A stretch of 64,000 nt of DNA from Cristatella mucedo (Eukaryota > Bryozoa > Phylactolaemata > Cristatellidae), in the NCBI GenBank assembly GCA_009760855.2, contig WPIO01000004.1, positions 14,021,501 to 14,085,500 of the forward strand, in the 5' to 3' direction. This document shows, piece by piece, positions 39,563-58,340 of this stretch. The notes below the pieces were generated by a model. The model ran no database searches, was not told where the DNA came from, and saw nothing but the letters and a program-made list of their open reading frames with translations. Made by a program: the position numbers and the translations under genes. Every line of letters starts with the position of its first letter. Within the stretch, counting starts at the first letter, position 1.

Positions 39563-42509
39563 GGTAAACGAAGTCTGCGATTCTAGCAACAAGGTATCTT
39601 TCGGGTTGCTAGCCAGCTTGAGCAGGGCAGCTGCCACAAGGCTAGCCTTCGGTGCTTGAGGCCTCCCCTCCCCCGTACAACTCCCGAGACCGGCAGCAAG
39701 CGATATGGGGAAAGGCATCGGACATGCTGGCCAGCGATGGCACCGTTGCATCCACACGAGCGTACATGGATGCTGGCTCAGTCTCGACTACAGTTTACGA
39801 TTGGACTGCCACAAAATAAGAGAAATGCGGATCAGCGGAAAGACAAGGCAAGAAAGGAAAATACAAAGCAGACATGCAGATTGCTCTACACCAGCAGCAA
39901 GGATCTGCTAGGCCACGATAGGGCCTATAGCCTTCTGCAAATGGAGACCGGAAGCTCGACGGGACCGGTGGAGGTAAGGCAGATGGCAGTCGAGCGACCA
40001 GTGGCCGGCATCTTGGAAACTAGCCAGTTTCAACAGATGCCCGATATGGAAATCAATTTTTTACAAGTCGAATCCTCGCTGGCCTACGAGGCTGGCTCGA
40101 AAAATAATAATAATAATGCACATGATAAAGCGCCCTCAGAGAACTCAATCTCTTTCTAGGCGCTTTACATTTGCTGCAAAGGGAAATGCAATTGAATGGT
40201 AAGTAACATCATGCTTGAAAAACAAACAAAATGAATAATATGGTTAGGGGTGACATGCACAGGTTCAGCATGCAAATGTGGTTAGTGGCAGCATGCACAG
40301 TGTCAGCACGCATAAGCACATGAAGGACGACGAATCACAGGGACCCATTAAATGCTGTCCTAAATAGGTGTGTGAAAAAGAATTGTCTTTCAGCGCTGCT
40401 TGCACAGTGCACACATTCGCACAGTAGCCCAACGGACACTTCTTTTGTACGGCACCCTAAGAGAACTTACAATATTAGGAAGGAGAGTGGACAGACGGAT
40501 CTAATAAGGAGTTAGCAGTTAAAAGAGGGGAGTAATAAAAAAGTGGGAGTAATCTCTCATCCAGGGGCTTCATACATATGCCGCCGGGCACGAGCCCACG
40601 ACATCGGTCGTGTAAGGCGAGTAGTGACCACACTTGCATGTGCAGCTTTGCTCAGCAGCACGACGACAAGGTGCGGCCGGCAAAAAGTGGGGCAATGCAG
40701 CAGCACCGTGGAGTATCATTCAAAACAGAATGGCTTGTAGAAATGGCAAAGCAAGGACGGCTGGGCATTGGGCACGTGGCCTGCAGGTCTGCCGTTCTTG
40801 GAACAGTACGACCGAGCGGTACTGAGAGAATGCTCCAATGAAGAGGCAGGCAGACGGAAGCAGGCTGCTTTCACTTAAACACTGCGCCTCTCACAGCAGG
40901 GCCTTCTTCCAATATCGGTCATGAGCCTGTCGGTGACATCCTGATTACTGTTGCCCTCCTGGAGCTGGCCTCTGCTGATCGATCGCGCGTTCTCATTCCA
41001 CGAGCACACTCGTGGTGAAGGGACGTGCAACGCTCGCAGGACAGCCAAGGTGAAACGTCAACTGAGGCAACCACTTGGGGGAAAATAGTTGATGAGAGTT
41101 GTTCTGAAATAAGGCTTTGCCGGCCAGCCTACCACAAGCGCATCAGGAGTAAGCAACGGCACTCGTTGAAATACAATTTAGAAATATTTTTTCCGAACTA
41201 TGCGGCAGGCAGAGCAAGAGACGGTGGTGCTATGCGGTCGCCAAACAAGAGCAGCAGCCGATCGCTGTCTGCTAAGATGTGATTTCCAAGGCAGATTGAA
41301 AACAAAATGGTCTCTCGTGGCTAGAATATGGCTCAAATGAGTATCTAACCCAATGTGGACACAGCGACGCTGAAGATTTTTCTACCTTGGCCATTATAGG
41401 AATGCAAACCAGCCACATTCACCGTAAGTAACGACTCACAAGAGCCAAAGGACGCGAAGATTTTACATGCTTCTCTATACCTTACATTCATAACCAAAGT
41501 AAATAGCGGTTCGGCAAAAATGCATTTGCTGTCGTCTGGCTTAAGCAAACGTCTCGACTCACTATGCAAGGCAGGCCTTGTGTATCGCGCTGTCAGGGAC
41601 TGAGTAGAGGCCGCAGACGTTTCTTTTCTGTTGAACCGGCCAAGCGCGAACCGACGGCTGGACCCGATGGGCATCAGAATGCCGCATTCGGGATAATAGC
41701 ATGTTGAGAGCATAAGATTCGCAAACAACTAGCCGAGGTCGGCCCACAATGAGGCTGACAATAATGCGAGATGCAAAAGCAGCGGTTGCCGAGCCGCTGC
41801 AGCAACCGCTCGGATGCACGCGGTTGACACGTTGCAGCTAGGCGCCCCACAATTGCTGCCATGGCATAGCAACATAATAAGCTTCATGTATTTTCATAGT
41901 TATACTTCATTCACAAGCTAAGAGTTTACTTCAAAGCGAGCGCATTCACGGAACGACAATAACGACAATAGCTACTCGAACATGCACGCGGACCTAGGTC
42001 AGGCTGGCGTGGGCTGGCTTCTATGAAGACTTATATCCTTTAAACATTTCACAACCAAATGTGTGAGCACCAGGTTAAATATTTTTAAATCGCAAATAAC
42101 AGATGCGCAAAATCATGAGCCGTCAACTTACAACTGCGCTAAGTGCACGGTTGGGTGATACTCAAGCCAGCCGGTAGTGCCGCAGCTCGCCGGGTCCTGG
42201 CCAAGAGCGCCAGCCCAGACCCGTTGCCTTGACATTAATCTTGAACTCACCCATAGGGGGTGACGCTAATTAACTCTTGTTTCTCGTGATCATTTGTCAC
42301 TCACCTAACGTAAAATATGCTTGAGATTTTGCATTTTAATAATTTTGTAATGCTAAAAATATTATGCAATATAGAATTCCGTCTTTTTACCTATTCTGGA
42401 ATACCTTGAAGAGTGGAGAGTTGTACAGCCCCCCTGACCGGTCCGCATCTCGCTCGGCCCGTTAACTCGAGCCGGTCTTCTCTTGTCCGCTCAGCTCGAC
42501 GGTCCCGAT
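39563..42509. other. Divergent intergenic region between NNT and IDH2
   Basis: Contains the likely promoters of both genes. A LINE-A 3' end and a possible SINE fragment near 40545-40640 lie in the middle. No supported gene. The frame ending at 41862 (minus) starts with an Arg/Ala-rich stretch but has no splice link to NNT that I can support. Confidence 0.6.
40102..40378 (-). mobile_element. LINE-A 3' end between NNT and IDH2
   Basis: Minus-oriented: an ATT-rich tail, the stem-loop at about 40125-40167 and then the 3' region back to the final ORF codons. It is very similar to 58076-58340, so probably young. Confidence 0.88.
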
Positions 42510-48848
<6,339 letters not shown>

Positions 48849-48945
48849 TAGCTGTGACCGATTGCTGAGAGCTCGCCGGTGATGAAGCTTGCTAGCGTTG
48901 CAACGTGGCGATTGTAATTGGTCCTGTATTATCACTCAAGTTGCA

Positions 48946-48951
48946 AATAAA
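48946..48951 (+). terminator. IDH2 polyadenylation signal
   Basis: AATAAA about 100 bp after the IDH2 stop codon, the first canonical hexamer downstream. Confidence 0.65.
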
Positions 48952-49594
48952 GCCGCCATCTCACTAGTGCCCCTCACATGTCGGAAATCTTTTGCATGGC
49001 TATATATTAAGCTGCCCAGTGTTAGCTTGTCCGGTTACCCGTCAGAGCTGGTGCTAGACTTTCAACCGACTGGGCGATACTGGTGAGTATCGCCCAGCAG
49101 TCAGCCACTAACGATTGGTTGACAAGGGATTCGGCTGACAGCCTGCATTGCTGTAGGCAGTCAGCTGAATCACTTGCTAACCAAAGGAATGGGTGTTGGT
49201 GCCAGAACTAAAAGTACTGCCTAGAAACGTAGCTGCTAGGATAAGCAACTAATCAAGAGTCACGTGGTCGTGACCTACAGTTCCATTTTTTAGCAGGAAA
49301 CTAACCAATAGGATGGGATGTCAACAATTCCCACACCGCGACTCGAGGCAGTCGACTTGCAGCTCACACGTACCCTCCCCTCCCCTCCCCTCCCCAGGAA
49401 GCACTGGCAAAAACTTTCCCAGTTGCTGTGATAGGAACAGTGCAGCTTGCTAGTAAATTAGGTGTCGACAATTGCTCTGCTGTAGGTCGATTTTATTCCA
49501 TTAAGTTGTTATGGGCTGTACTGCTTTGTGCATGCCAGCTCATCCTGGGAAGCGACTTCCAGACACTTGGCTGCTTTTTCCTATGCTCAGCATA

Positions 49595-49596
<2 letters not shown>

Positions 49597-49676
<80 letters not shown>

Positions 49677-49695
49677 CTCATATATATATATATAT
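49597..49695. repeat. Compound (CT)n(AT)n microsatellite
   Basis: About 38 bp of CT followed by about 60 bp of interrupted AT. The flanking stretch 48952-49596 shows no gene; a CCCCT run lies at about 49374-49395. Confidence 0.95.
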
Positions 49696-49744
49696 TAAAT
49701 AGCAATCATCTCGGCTTAATCTAAATGGGCTGTTTCGGTACCAG

Positions 49745-49945
49745 AATAAATAATAATAAAACATTTGTATAGGGCCCTCAAAGAACAGAATCCCTTTCTT
49801 GGCACTTTACAGATGCTGCATATAAAGCATTCCTAAATGATTGGTGGTAACATTCGCAAGCAGCAGGCTGAATGCAAGCAGCTACATGCATACGAAGGAC
49901 GAATCACAAAGACCACTCTAAATACTGTAATAAACAGATGCTTTC
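49745..49945 (-). mobile_element. LINE-A 3' end
   Basis: An ATA/AAT tail, then a diverged stem-loop region (GCCCTCAAAGAACAGAATCC) and the 3' region (GAAGGACGAATCACAAAG). Confidence 0.75.
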
Positions 49946-49973
49946 GAAGCTTAGTTTACAGCAAACAATACTG

Positions 49974-50270
49974 ATCGGTTAGAAAACAAAGAACAGGTGC
50001 AAATAATGGGCATATACAGCTCCGTGGTTAGCCGAGTCATCTGCCAAGCCTACAAGGCTTGCATTGTGTAGTCCATGACCGTGGCTGAGAGGGATAGTCA
50101 TGCTATCAACCGTAAGCAATAGCGATTGGTTAGAAAACAAAGAACAGGTGCGACATAATGGCCATATGCAGCTGAGTGGTTAGCCGAGTCATCTGTCTAC
50201 AAGGCTTGCATTGTGTAGCTCATCCTAGCCGTTGCTGAGAGCGATAGTCAGCCTATCAACCCTAACTTCG
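49974..50270. repeat. Tandem duplication, unit about 151 bp
   Basis: Two copies in direct tandem sharing GGTTAGAAAACAAAGAACAG, then GGTTAGCCGAGTCATCTG and CAAGGCTTGCATTGTGTAG. They differ by several substitutions and small indels. No coding frame or known element was recognised. Confidence 0.85.
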
Positions 50271-50329
50271 ATAATGACTCTGTTCAGTCTTAACGGTGCT
50301 TAGGGAGTAGATTAAGGACGGATTAAGAA

Positions 50330-51345
50330 CAATGTTTAGACTAGCTGGTGAGGTTCTGGCGTGGTTCAGATCGTACGTGTCAGATTGCGTCTAGTCCGTA
50401 TCGCATGGTGGTAAAGTCTCGTCTAATATTGAATTCCATCAAAGATCCGTTTTCTGGGCCGTTTCGGCAGTTCCCCATCTATATCGAGTCTCTAGAAAAA
50501 GTGATAGGTTGCCCTCTGGCATTGGCTATTACTTCTATGCAGATGACACCCATTTACCCATGTGTACATGTCATTTAAGTCATCGGAAACATCTGTAGTG
50601 ACTAATAAACTGGGCGCCTGCTTTCCAGATATCCATTCTGGATGTGAGCTCACTTTTGTAAGCTAAACGACGATAAAAACCAAACTCCTATTCATAGGGC
50701 ACGAATTGGTGGTACTGTAATGCGACCGCCATCATGCACTGGTAGTTACATGTTCTCGTCGATGACCAGTTGACATGCAAAACTTTCAGAAGGCTGCTTC
50801 CACGGCCGATAATCACGTTCGAGCCCTTTTCAAGAAAAGGGTCTGCTTACCGGAGGCTGACTACAGATCTCAGCAGCTCCTGGTTCTGTCTAGGCTGGAC
50901 TTCTGTAATTCAGTTTTGACTTCGCTGCCAAAAAAAAGGCCATGGTACCACTGCAAATGGTGATGAATATGGCTGCACGGTTGATCAACAAATCCAAGAG
51001 GTTCAGGCATGTGTCTCCTTTGCTGAAGGAGCTGAAATGGCTGCCGCTTGATCATTGGATACGGATCAAAATTCTTACTCAGACCCACGCGGCGTTCAGC
51101 CGTAGCTTCCGGCTCCTTAATACCTAGCTGAACAGCTGTACCAGTTTCAGCCTCCTCGTGCCCGTCAGGTCCTTTACGGACAATAAATTAGTTAGTCTAT
51201 TCTTTTGCTTAACGACCGTTTGAGACAAAAAGAGTTCGCTCGACAAGTTATAAACTGTGGAGCTCACTTCCGAAACACATCTGGTACCGACTGGGCAAAT
51301 CCTTTCCAGGCGTCCTTTTCTCCTACGCTATGCTACTTGCTTCCT
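50330..51345 (+). mobile_element. Decayed LINE, reverse-transcriptase region
   Basis: Plus frames with shifts read RSYVSDCV, YYFYADDTHLPMC (intact YADD catalytic motif), LSRLDFCNSVLTSLP and HVSPLLKELKWLPLD. These follow reverse-transcriptase order from the palm to the C-terminal domain. Several stops break it. Confidence 0.82.
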
Positions 51346-51347
51346 CT

Positions 51348-51545
51348 TTAATAATAACAATACATTTGCATAGAGCCCTCGGAGAACTAATTCTCTTTCT
51401 AGGCACTATACAGATGCTGCACAAAAACTATTACCAAACTATTGGTGGCCACATCCGAAAGTAGCAGGCATAGTGTAAGCAGGTACATGCACACCAAGAA
51501 CGAATAGCAAAGACCCACCAAATGCAGTTATAGTATTCACCGTTA
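51348..51545 (-). mobile_element. LINE-A 3' end, tail to tail with the preceding LINE
   Basis: A TAA-rich tail at 51348, then GCCCTCGGAGAACTAATTC and the LINE-A 3' region in minus orientation. A further short tail fragment (minus) lies at about 51745-51785. Nothing else was recognised in 51546-51960. Confidence 0.75.
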
Positions 51546-52769
51546 TCGCTCGTTCCTCCTCAGTTTAAGCTGCTTGTAGTCCCCCGAAGCAGTCTGTCGA
51601 ATCTCTTGTTTTGAGACCATCTCACAACAAGTTGCCCTGCAAAAGTCGTCCCTTCCTTATTCTGCGTGATTTTGACAATCATATTTGACCACTCAACTGA
51701 CACCTTCGGTGCCAAATTTCGTGCACTGACGGGATTCACGTTCTCTTACATAATAATAATAACAATGCACTTGATAAATCTCATGTGCATGACCCCACTC
51801 ACAGCAGGGGTCACACACTCGATCAAATAGTCTTCCACAATTGTAAGCTCGAGTCAACAAATTACCAAATCCTGCATTACCTAGCATTACCAAATTCTGC
51901 ACATCTGACCTCATGCGGACCCCATTAAGTCTGTAGTGTGCGACTCCCTCCGAATACGTAATCACCTGTGAATCGCGAAACCTTAAGACGCTTGATAATG
52001 AGGCAGTCCGCGCGAAAATATCTTCTTCGCCGATGCAGCCCAATCCTTCTTTCGACCAGTCGTCATTTGTTCGATTCTACAGTACGAAATTGGCCGACAT
52101 TTTTGACGAGTCTACGAGTTCTGACTAAGCGCACTAAGCGCCCTCTCCCAGGTGGCCTATGGTTTACTGCGGGCAATAAACTAGCTAGGTCTACTAAGCG
52201 CAAGCTTGAGAAAGCATACGAAAGATCAGGACTGACTGTCCGTCGACAGGCATACGAGAATTACTGTAGATAGTACTAATCAATCCTAGCAAAGACTAAG
52301 TATAGCATCTAAAAAAACATAGTTGAATCACAGCTGCACAATCCAAAAATGTTGGTGTCTACGAACAACCATCTCCCTAACTACTGCCAGGTTAGCTCCT
52401 TACCTGGTGATCCCTGCGGTGATCTACCTGATCACTTTGCTAACCTCTTGGCCAGCAAGATAGACAAGATGAAGGTCCATCACTAAGGTCACAGCATCCC
52501 CACTGGACTTCTATCTCTCATTCACATTCCTACAGGACTCCTCTCTCTAAAATCCGTGCCGCACATCAATGCCTGTATTCGAGGCGGCCACGGGTAACCT
52601 CATCCTGGAATTAATCTCCCAGTCAAAATAAGACTACTAGCCCTCTCGACCCTATTCGTAATGTCCTACTTCAACGATGCATAGATCTGCTGCTGCCACG
52701 CATTATTAATATAATAAATAGACCCTCAATCTCAGGTCTTGTCCCTGCGTCTTTCAAAATGGCTGTTGT

Positions 52770-52950
52770 AGGCTGAGTCGTGATGGCTCACTAGGTAATG
52801 CGGTTGCTTTTCACGACCTCGGTCCCGAAGTCGTGAGTTCGAATCCTGCGGTGAACGATTCTTTATTGCTGCTGCAAGCGGTGGTGATAGCCGTTAAGGC
52901 TCTTCTCTCACTATACAAAAGAGGCTGTTGAATCTGCTCACATTTTTTAA
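52770..52950 (+). mobile_element. SINE-A nested in LINE
   Basis: Head GCTGAGTCGTGATGGCTCAC, B box GAGTTCGAATCC, shared body and an A/T-rich 3' end. It interrupts the LINE reading frame. Confidence 0.82.
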
Positions 52951-54141
52951 TAATTAAGAAAGCAACATTAAACCAAGAGAACTTCCGTCTGGTCTCACTA
53001 CTATTTATCTGAGACACACTGGTGCGAGTTGTGGCAGACCACCTGAGCTCTTATATTGAAGCCTCCAACCTAGCAAGTAAGTTCCAGCCTTGTTTTAGAG
53101 TTAATCACTCCACAGACTCATCATTGCTGGGGTGTTTAACGACTTTTTCAGAAATGCAGACTTTCTGCTTGTTTAGCTTTATTTTTCGGCAGCGTTTGAT
53201 ACTATTGATTACCAAGTCCTTCGTGAGCGCTTCTCGTCTCGCCCGGGCATCACTGGCACTCCGTTGCAATGGCTTACGTCCTATCTCCGTGGGAGACTAG
53301 GGTCTTGATATAAACTGACAAAGATTATCCGATGAACTGCTTAAGTACAGGGTACCTCAGGACTCTGTGCTTGATCAGCTTCTTTTCACAGTTTATACTC
53401 TCTCACTTGCCGATGTGATCGCCAAGCACAATCTAGGCTTTCACTTTCATGTAAACGACAAAGTTGTACTTATGCTTTGATTCCTCCCAGCTCTCCAGAA
53501 CATCGAACTCTCTCAACTCCCTCGCTGACATATGCACATGGATGGCAGCAAATTTCTCAAGTTGAATGATGATTAAAACCAGCTTAATAAGTAAGGGAAA
53601 CTAAATGTGACTCGGAAATATGAAAGCTTAGCAGTCAAAGTCGGCTCTGCCAGCCTATCTCTTGTAGCATATGCACTAAATCCGGGTGTCCTGTTCAAAA
53701 GTGGCATATCCCTAGACATCCACATTAGCTCTACAGTCAAGTTTGCCTCCTTTCAACTACATAAGATTACCAAAATTCAGGCTTGCTTAGACAGGGATAC
53801 TACATCCAAATTTGTCATTGAATTTGTGGCATCCCTTATAACTCACTGCTTGCTGGGCTACCTGCCTATATAATCAGATGCTTAGTTTGTGCACAACTTT
53901 GCAGCTAGGCTTGTCAGTCGTGAGCGCTGCAGCTGCCACATCACACCTCTTCACGCCGACGTTCACTGGCCCCGAGTGAAAGCAACGTATCAACTTTAAG
54001 GTTCTGTCACTCAATTTTAGGTCCCTTTATTCTCTGGCTTAAGCCTACCTACTAGATTATGCTCTTAAACAGGTCTAGGCATCATATCACTCGCTTTTCT
54101 TACTCGAACTGCTTAGCTGTGCTTCCTTTGGAGACAGTGCC

Positions 54142-54320
54142 TGGTGAGCCGTGATGGCACACTAGGTAAGGCGGTTGCTTTCATGACCTCGGTCCCGAGG
54201 TCGTGGGTTCGATTCCTGTGGTGGGCGATCCTTTATCGCCACTGCAAGTGGCGGTGATAGCCGTCAAGGCTCTTCTGTCGCCATACAAAAAGAGGTTGTT
54301 TAAGCAGCTAGGGTTTATTT
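54142..54320 (+). mobile_element. SINE-A nested in LINE-A
   Basis: An almost consensus copy (GTGAGCCGTGATGGCACAC, B box GGTTCGATTCC). It splits the LINE-A codons for the HRAFSSHALKAWNS stretch that are continuous at about 57690-57735. Confidence 0.88.
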
Positions 54321-54959
54321 ATTTCACTTCGTTCGCTCCAAAGCCTGGCATTCACTCCCGACTGACATTAAGACATCCGCTGGCTTGACCATTAATAAGG
54401 AGCTAAGAACACGTGTTTATCACAGCAGTTAGTGGAATCGTGGGATTCTTCCTCTTTGTGCTTATGCGTGGTGACACTGTGCATGCTACCGCTAACCATA
54501 ACATACAAGTTGACACTACGAATGTCATATTATGCTTGCTAATATTGTGCATGTAACCACTAACCATTTGATCATGCTTCCCTTCCTTTACAGCATCTGA
54601 AAAGAGATCTGGAACTTCTCCGATGGCGCTATACAATTATTGTTATTAGTATATACACTGAGAAGGAGCCATTAACGCCCGTCGGGTTGACCTGCCGTAG
54701 CGTCCGCAGGCCGAATCAACTTGCCCTAATTTATTTTTCTATGCGTTAGCTTTCTTGTCAGGATTGCGTCAAGGTCTTAGATGTATTTCGAAACAATGTA
54801 CTCAGAAATCGCTGTCTTGACGACCACGGCTGAAATGATGCTTCAGGAATTGAAGGCCAGTCGTGCTCGGGATATTTCTTTTGGTTATCCACGTTTCTCT
54901 ACCGCCCGGCCGGATGCTCGGCACTGGGATCACGTTCCGATTAATCATGCAGTTGCTCT

Positions 54960-55730
54960 ACAGCCTTGCTAATGCGCAGCCTAACGTCTCGGTCCGCTCC
55001 AGCGCATGCGGGACGAACGATTTCCTTCCCGACGCTAGCCACAGCCGAGTTTGAAAAGAAATCGAATGAGTGCGTTTTCGAGCAGCGACCGCGCCGCCGC
55101 CGCCGACACTCAGCGGCTCGAAGACGCTCGCGCGGACGCTCGCGCGGACGCTCGCGCGGACGCTCGCGCGCCGTCGGCGTTCCGCGGACGCCGCCCGCCG
55201 CCGCACATTGCCGGGCGGCGCTGCGGCGGCGCCTGGAAGATGAAGTCGGAAGACGGCTGCGTAAAAGCCAGCCAAACGGCGCTCAAGAGCGGCTCCAGCT
55301 CAAGAACGGCGAAGTCGTCGTCGTCGCTGGTTAGCCCGGCGGCGGCCGAGAGAACGAGGATGTCGGTGCCTTTGAGCCAGCCCGTCGGCGCGGACTGGGT
55401 CGACGCAGACGACTGGTGGAGAGCCATATGTGCGGCCGCGACGGTGAGCGGCTCGGCCTGCGCGCTCTGCGCCGGACACAGAGGCTTCCGGTCTGATCTG
55501 GCCCGGGCCACCAGTGAGCTGGTCGGTCTCCAACGAGTCGGTCGCTCCATACACGTCTCTCGATCAAAATGCGGGCGCGGAACGCGAACGGAAGCCGGCC
55601 TCGATCCCAGCGCGGCCACCAGGAAACGCTCCGCTGGTGCCGAAAGCGGTTCGATTTCATCGATTACTAACTGTCGCGAACGGCATGCGCTGGCGCAATG
55701 GTTATAAAGAGTAGGAGCGGCCAGCGTCAG
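54960..55730. other. CpG-rich island with overlapping open frames, unresolved
   Basis: Strikingly CpG-rich against its surroundings. It contains long frames on both strands (plus 55051-55707, 218 codons; minus 55110-55619, 169 codons). Both are low in complexity and I recognise no domain or paired splice borders. It may be a promoter or first exon of an unrecognised gene. High GC alone lengthens open frames, so neither is called as a gene. Confidence 0.4.
55123..55170. repeat. 12-bp tandem repeat, four units
   Basis: GACGCTCGCGCG repeated four times exactly. Because the unit is a multiple of three, all frames stay open across it (for example Asp-Ala-Arg-Ala repeats). Confidence 0.95.
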
Positions 55731-57239
55731 AAGTCTTCCGACTGAAAGAGATTAATCCGCGTAGGCGCATTATTTTAAGCACGCGTCGATAGAGAGCGCC
55801 GGCAAATTTCGCCAGTTGCCGAGTGCCCCCAAGGTTCATTTTGTCAGCCGACCGTCATCGGCGAACTGACTAGTAAGCCCTTACGCTACTCTTATCGGAT
55901 TCCGCCGCACAGCTAACCAACCCTGCGTGATTAAAGCGGCTCTGCTGTGAAACAGGTTGTCCGAAGTCGGAAATATCTGCAGTCAATCGAAGGGGGTGAA
56001 TAGGGGAATCGACCTCTCGATATGGGGCTCTGTGTTTTCGCGGCGTTGGACGAGCCTGCGCAGAGCACGAACCCTTCGTATTTTTTAACGCGGAATCCAC
56101 ATTTAGAACTTAATGTCGATGCATATTGACTAACGGTTCAGTAGGCCTGTTGGTTCCTCGTACTGTAATAAAGTCCTGGCGAATGCATTTACAGCGATTC
56201 CATGACATACCCTCAGTCTCTTCCTGGGGGCGGACGATACTGGTAGTTGCTCTGCGTAACGCATATAAGAAGAGCGCGATAGAGATTCTGCAAACAATCT
56301 TAACTAGTTCATGGTTATAATGCGAACTATCTGGCAGTGCTAAAATAGACCGTTCATAAACAATTAGGTCCACAATTGCCCCACGCGCGATGTCTCGGCT
56401 GCCAAGTCAATTAAATTCCGAACCGATGCGTGTTCAATACTGCTGGCGGCACGAATTTTGCATAGCTCAATCGACACCAAATTTCAACCGAGCGATTCGT
56501 ACTGTTACACTGTTCTTGAGGTACGGCAGCCAATATAAAATGTGTGCTCCCGCCTCAAAAAAATCCCTTCGCGTCGTCAGCGTCGATACACCGCACCGTC
56601 GTTAGTTGTTATGTGTTTGTAAGAAAAATTCGATTCGTTTACCTCTCTATGTATTCTTCAGAACGCATCGTAGTTTGGCGAATCATACATCATTCTCGAC
56701 TTACGAAAATTCGACTTACGACAGATTTTCCAGTACGTATCTACTTCGTAAGTAAGGGGCTGACTGTAAGTTCAAGCAGAAAGATTTCTGCTTAGATCTA
56801 TTAAGAGACAAGAATGCAGCGTCGTCAAGCTAGATTTTCTTTAGAAACTGCTACCTCAATCACGGACTTGATTAGCAATAGCGTCCCTTGCCAGCAGCCT
56901 CTAAACGAAAGACGAAGGTGCAAGTTTGGGCCTTGTCTCGAGAGGATGAAAGGACGCGAACGGGTTGACGACGCTGCTCCTATACATACTAGAGCTCACA
57001 GCCTGTGGGACTCGCTTCGCTGAGTCTATACAATACTGTACACACATTTACACGTCACTTCCGGAAGTACTGGTCGCCATCTCACCTCGTGACGGACTGA
57101 CTTTCTTGCTTTAATAAATAGGGATAATGGAAGGTAAGGAGCGAAGCTATGGCTGATCAGACAGGCCAAATTGGAAACTTTTCGGCAAAGCCGACATATC
57201 TCAGTGAGAAATAGCCGAACGCTTAAGCGTTCCGAAGTG
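55731..57239. other. Intergenic, nothing recognised
   Basis: Only short frames without similarity. A TTCGACTTACGA-like word is repeated imperfectly near 56695-56725. Confidence 0.5.
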
Positions 57240-58075
57240 ACCTCTCGTTAGACAACCACATCAGCTCTACAGTCAAGTCTGCCTACTTTCAGCTACAAAA
57301 CATTGCTAAAATTCGGGCTTGTTTAGATAGGGATACCAAATCTAAGTTGGTCCATGCATTTGTGACATCCCGTCTTGACCTCTGTAACTCACTGTTGCCG
57401 GTCTACCAGCATGTGCAATCAGGCGCTTACAGCTGGTGCAAAACTTTGCAGCTAGGCTTGCCTGTCGTGAGCGTCGCAGTTGCCACATCACACCACTTCT
57501 CGCCGACCTGCTGGCTACCAGTCAAGCAACGGGTCGACTTCAAGGTTTTGTCGCTCACTTGTAGGTTCCTTCCTTCTTTGGCTCCAGCCTACCTGTTAGA
57601 TCTACTCCCCCACCAGGCCAAGCATCGAACCACCTGCTTTTCAGAAATTAACTGTTTACCTATTCCTCGTAAAATAAACCTCAAATCTTTTGAACACCGT
57701 GCCTTTAGTTCGCACGCTCTCAAAGCCTGGAACTCACTCCCGACTTGCATCACGACATCCCCTGACTTGATCACATTTAAAAAGAAATTAAAAACGCACC
57801 TATTAAGGACAGCATTTAGTGGGTCCTTGTGATTCGTCCTTTATGTGCTTATTCGTCCTTACACTGTTGCATGCTGGCACTAACCACACTTGCATGCTGA
57901 CTTTGTGCATGTGACCCCTAACCATGCTATTCATTCTGTTTATAAAGCATGATATTTCTACTCACCATTTGACCGTATTTCCTTAGCAGCAAATGTAAAG
58001 CGCGCCTAGAAAGAGATTGAGTTCTCTGAGGGCGCTTTATCAAGTGTATTAATAATAATAATAATAACAATAATA
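57240..58075 (+). mobile_element. LINE-A, best preserved C-terminal ORF and 3' end
   Basis: A frame of 161 codons ending at 57832 carries SRLDLCNSLLPVYQ, LPVKQRVDFKVLSLTCRF, LAPAYLLDLLPH and SHALKAWNSLPTCI. This is the C-terminal region of an L2/CR1-like reverse transcriptase. A 3' non-coding part of about 160 bp, the stem-loop at about 57996-58040 and a TAA tail follow. It serves as the in-window reference for LINE-A. Confidence 0.9.
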
Positions 58076-58340
58076 ATAATAATGCACTTGGTAAAGCGCC
58101 CTCAGAGAACTCAATCTCTCTCTGGGCGCTTTACATTTGCTGCAAAGGGAAATGCAATTGAATGGTGAGTAATATCATGCTTGATAAACAAACAAAATGA
58201 ATAACATGGTTAGGGGTGACATGCACAGGGTCAGCATGCAAATGGGGTTAGTGGCAGCATGCACAGTGTCAGCATGCATAAGCACATGAAGGACGAATTA
58301 CAAGGACCCACTAAATGCTGTCCTAAATAGATGTGTTTTT
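58076..58340 (-). mobile_element. LINE-A 3' end, inverted partner
   Basis: Starts in the same TAA tail and runs in the opposite direction. Stem-loop at about 58092-58133, and 3' region back to GACAGCATTTAGTGG on the minus strand. The pair forms an inverted repeat with arms of about 260 bp. Confidence 0.88.

Larger units (their letters stand above)
51960..54660 (+). mobile_element. Long decayed LINE-A with two nested SINE-A copies
   Basis: Linker region at about 52090-52275 (TKRTKRPLPGGLWFTAG). RT at about 53020-53480 (FQPCFRVNHSTDSSLL; then FHFHVNDKV at the YADD site, catalytic motif lost). C-terminal domain at about 53600-54400, and a diverged 3' end at about 54400-54655. Stops and shifts throughout. 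Confidence 0.82.

Noticed and set aside
41674-41862. Frame starting MAAIVGRLAATCQPR, like a mitochondrial presequence, upstream of NNT
   Set aside because: NNT already has its own presequence at 39392, and I found no phase-consistent donor linking this frame to NNT exon 1.
39393-42509. A single compact bidirectional promoter for NNT and IDH2
   Set aside because: The gap is about 3 kb and contains a LINE-A insertion and a possible SINE. Sequence alone does not support one shared promoter, so only the gene arrangement is claimed.
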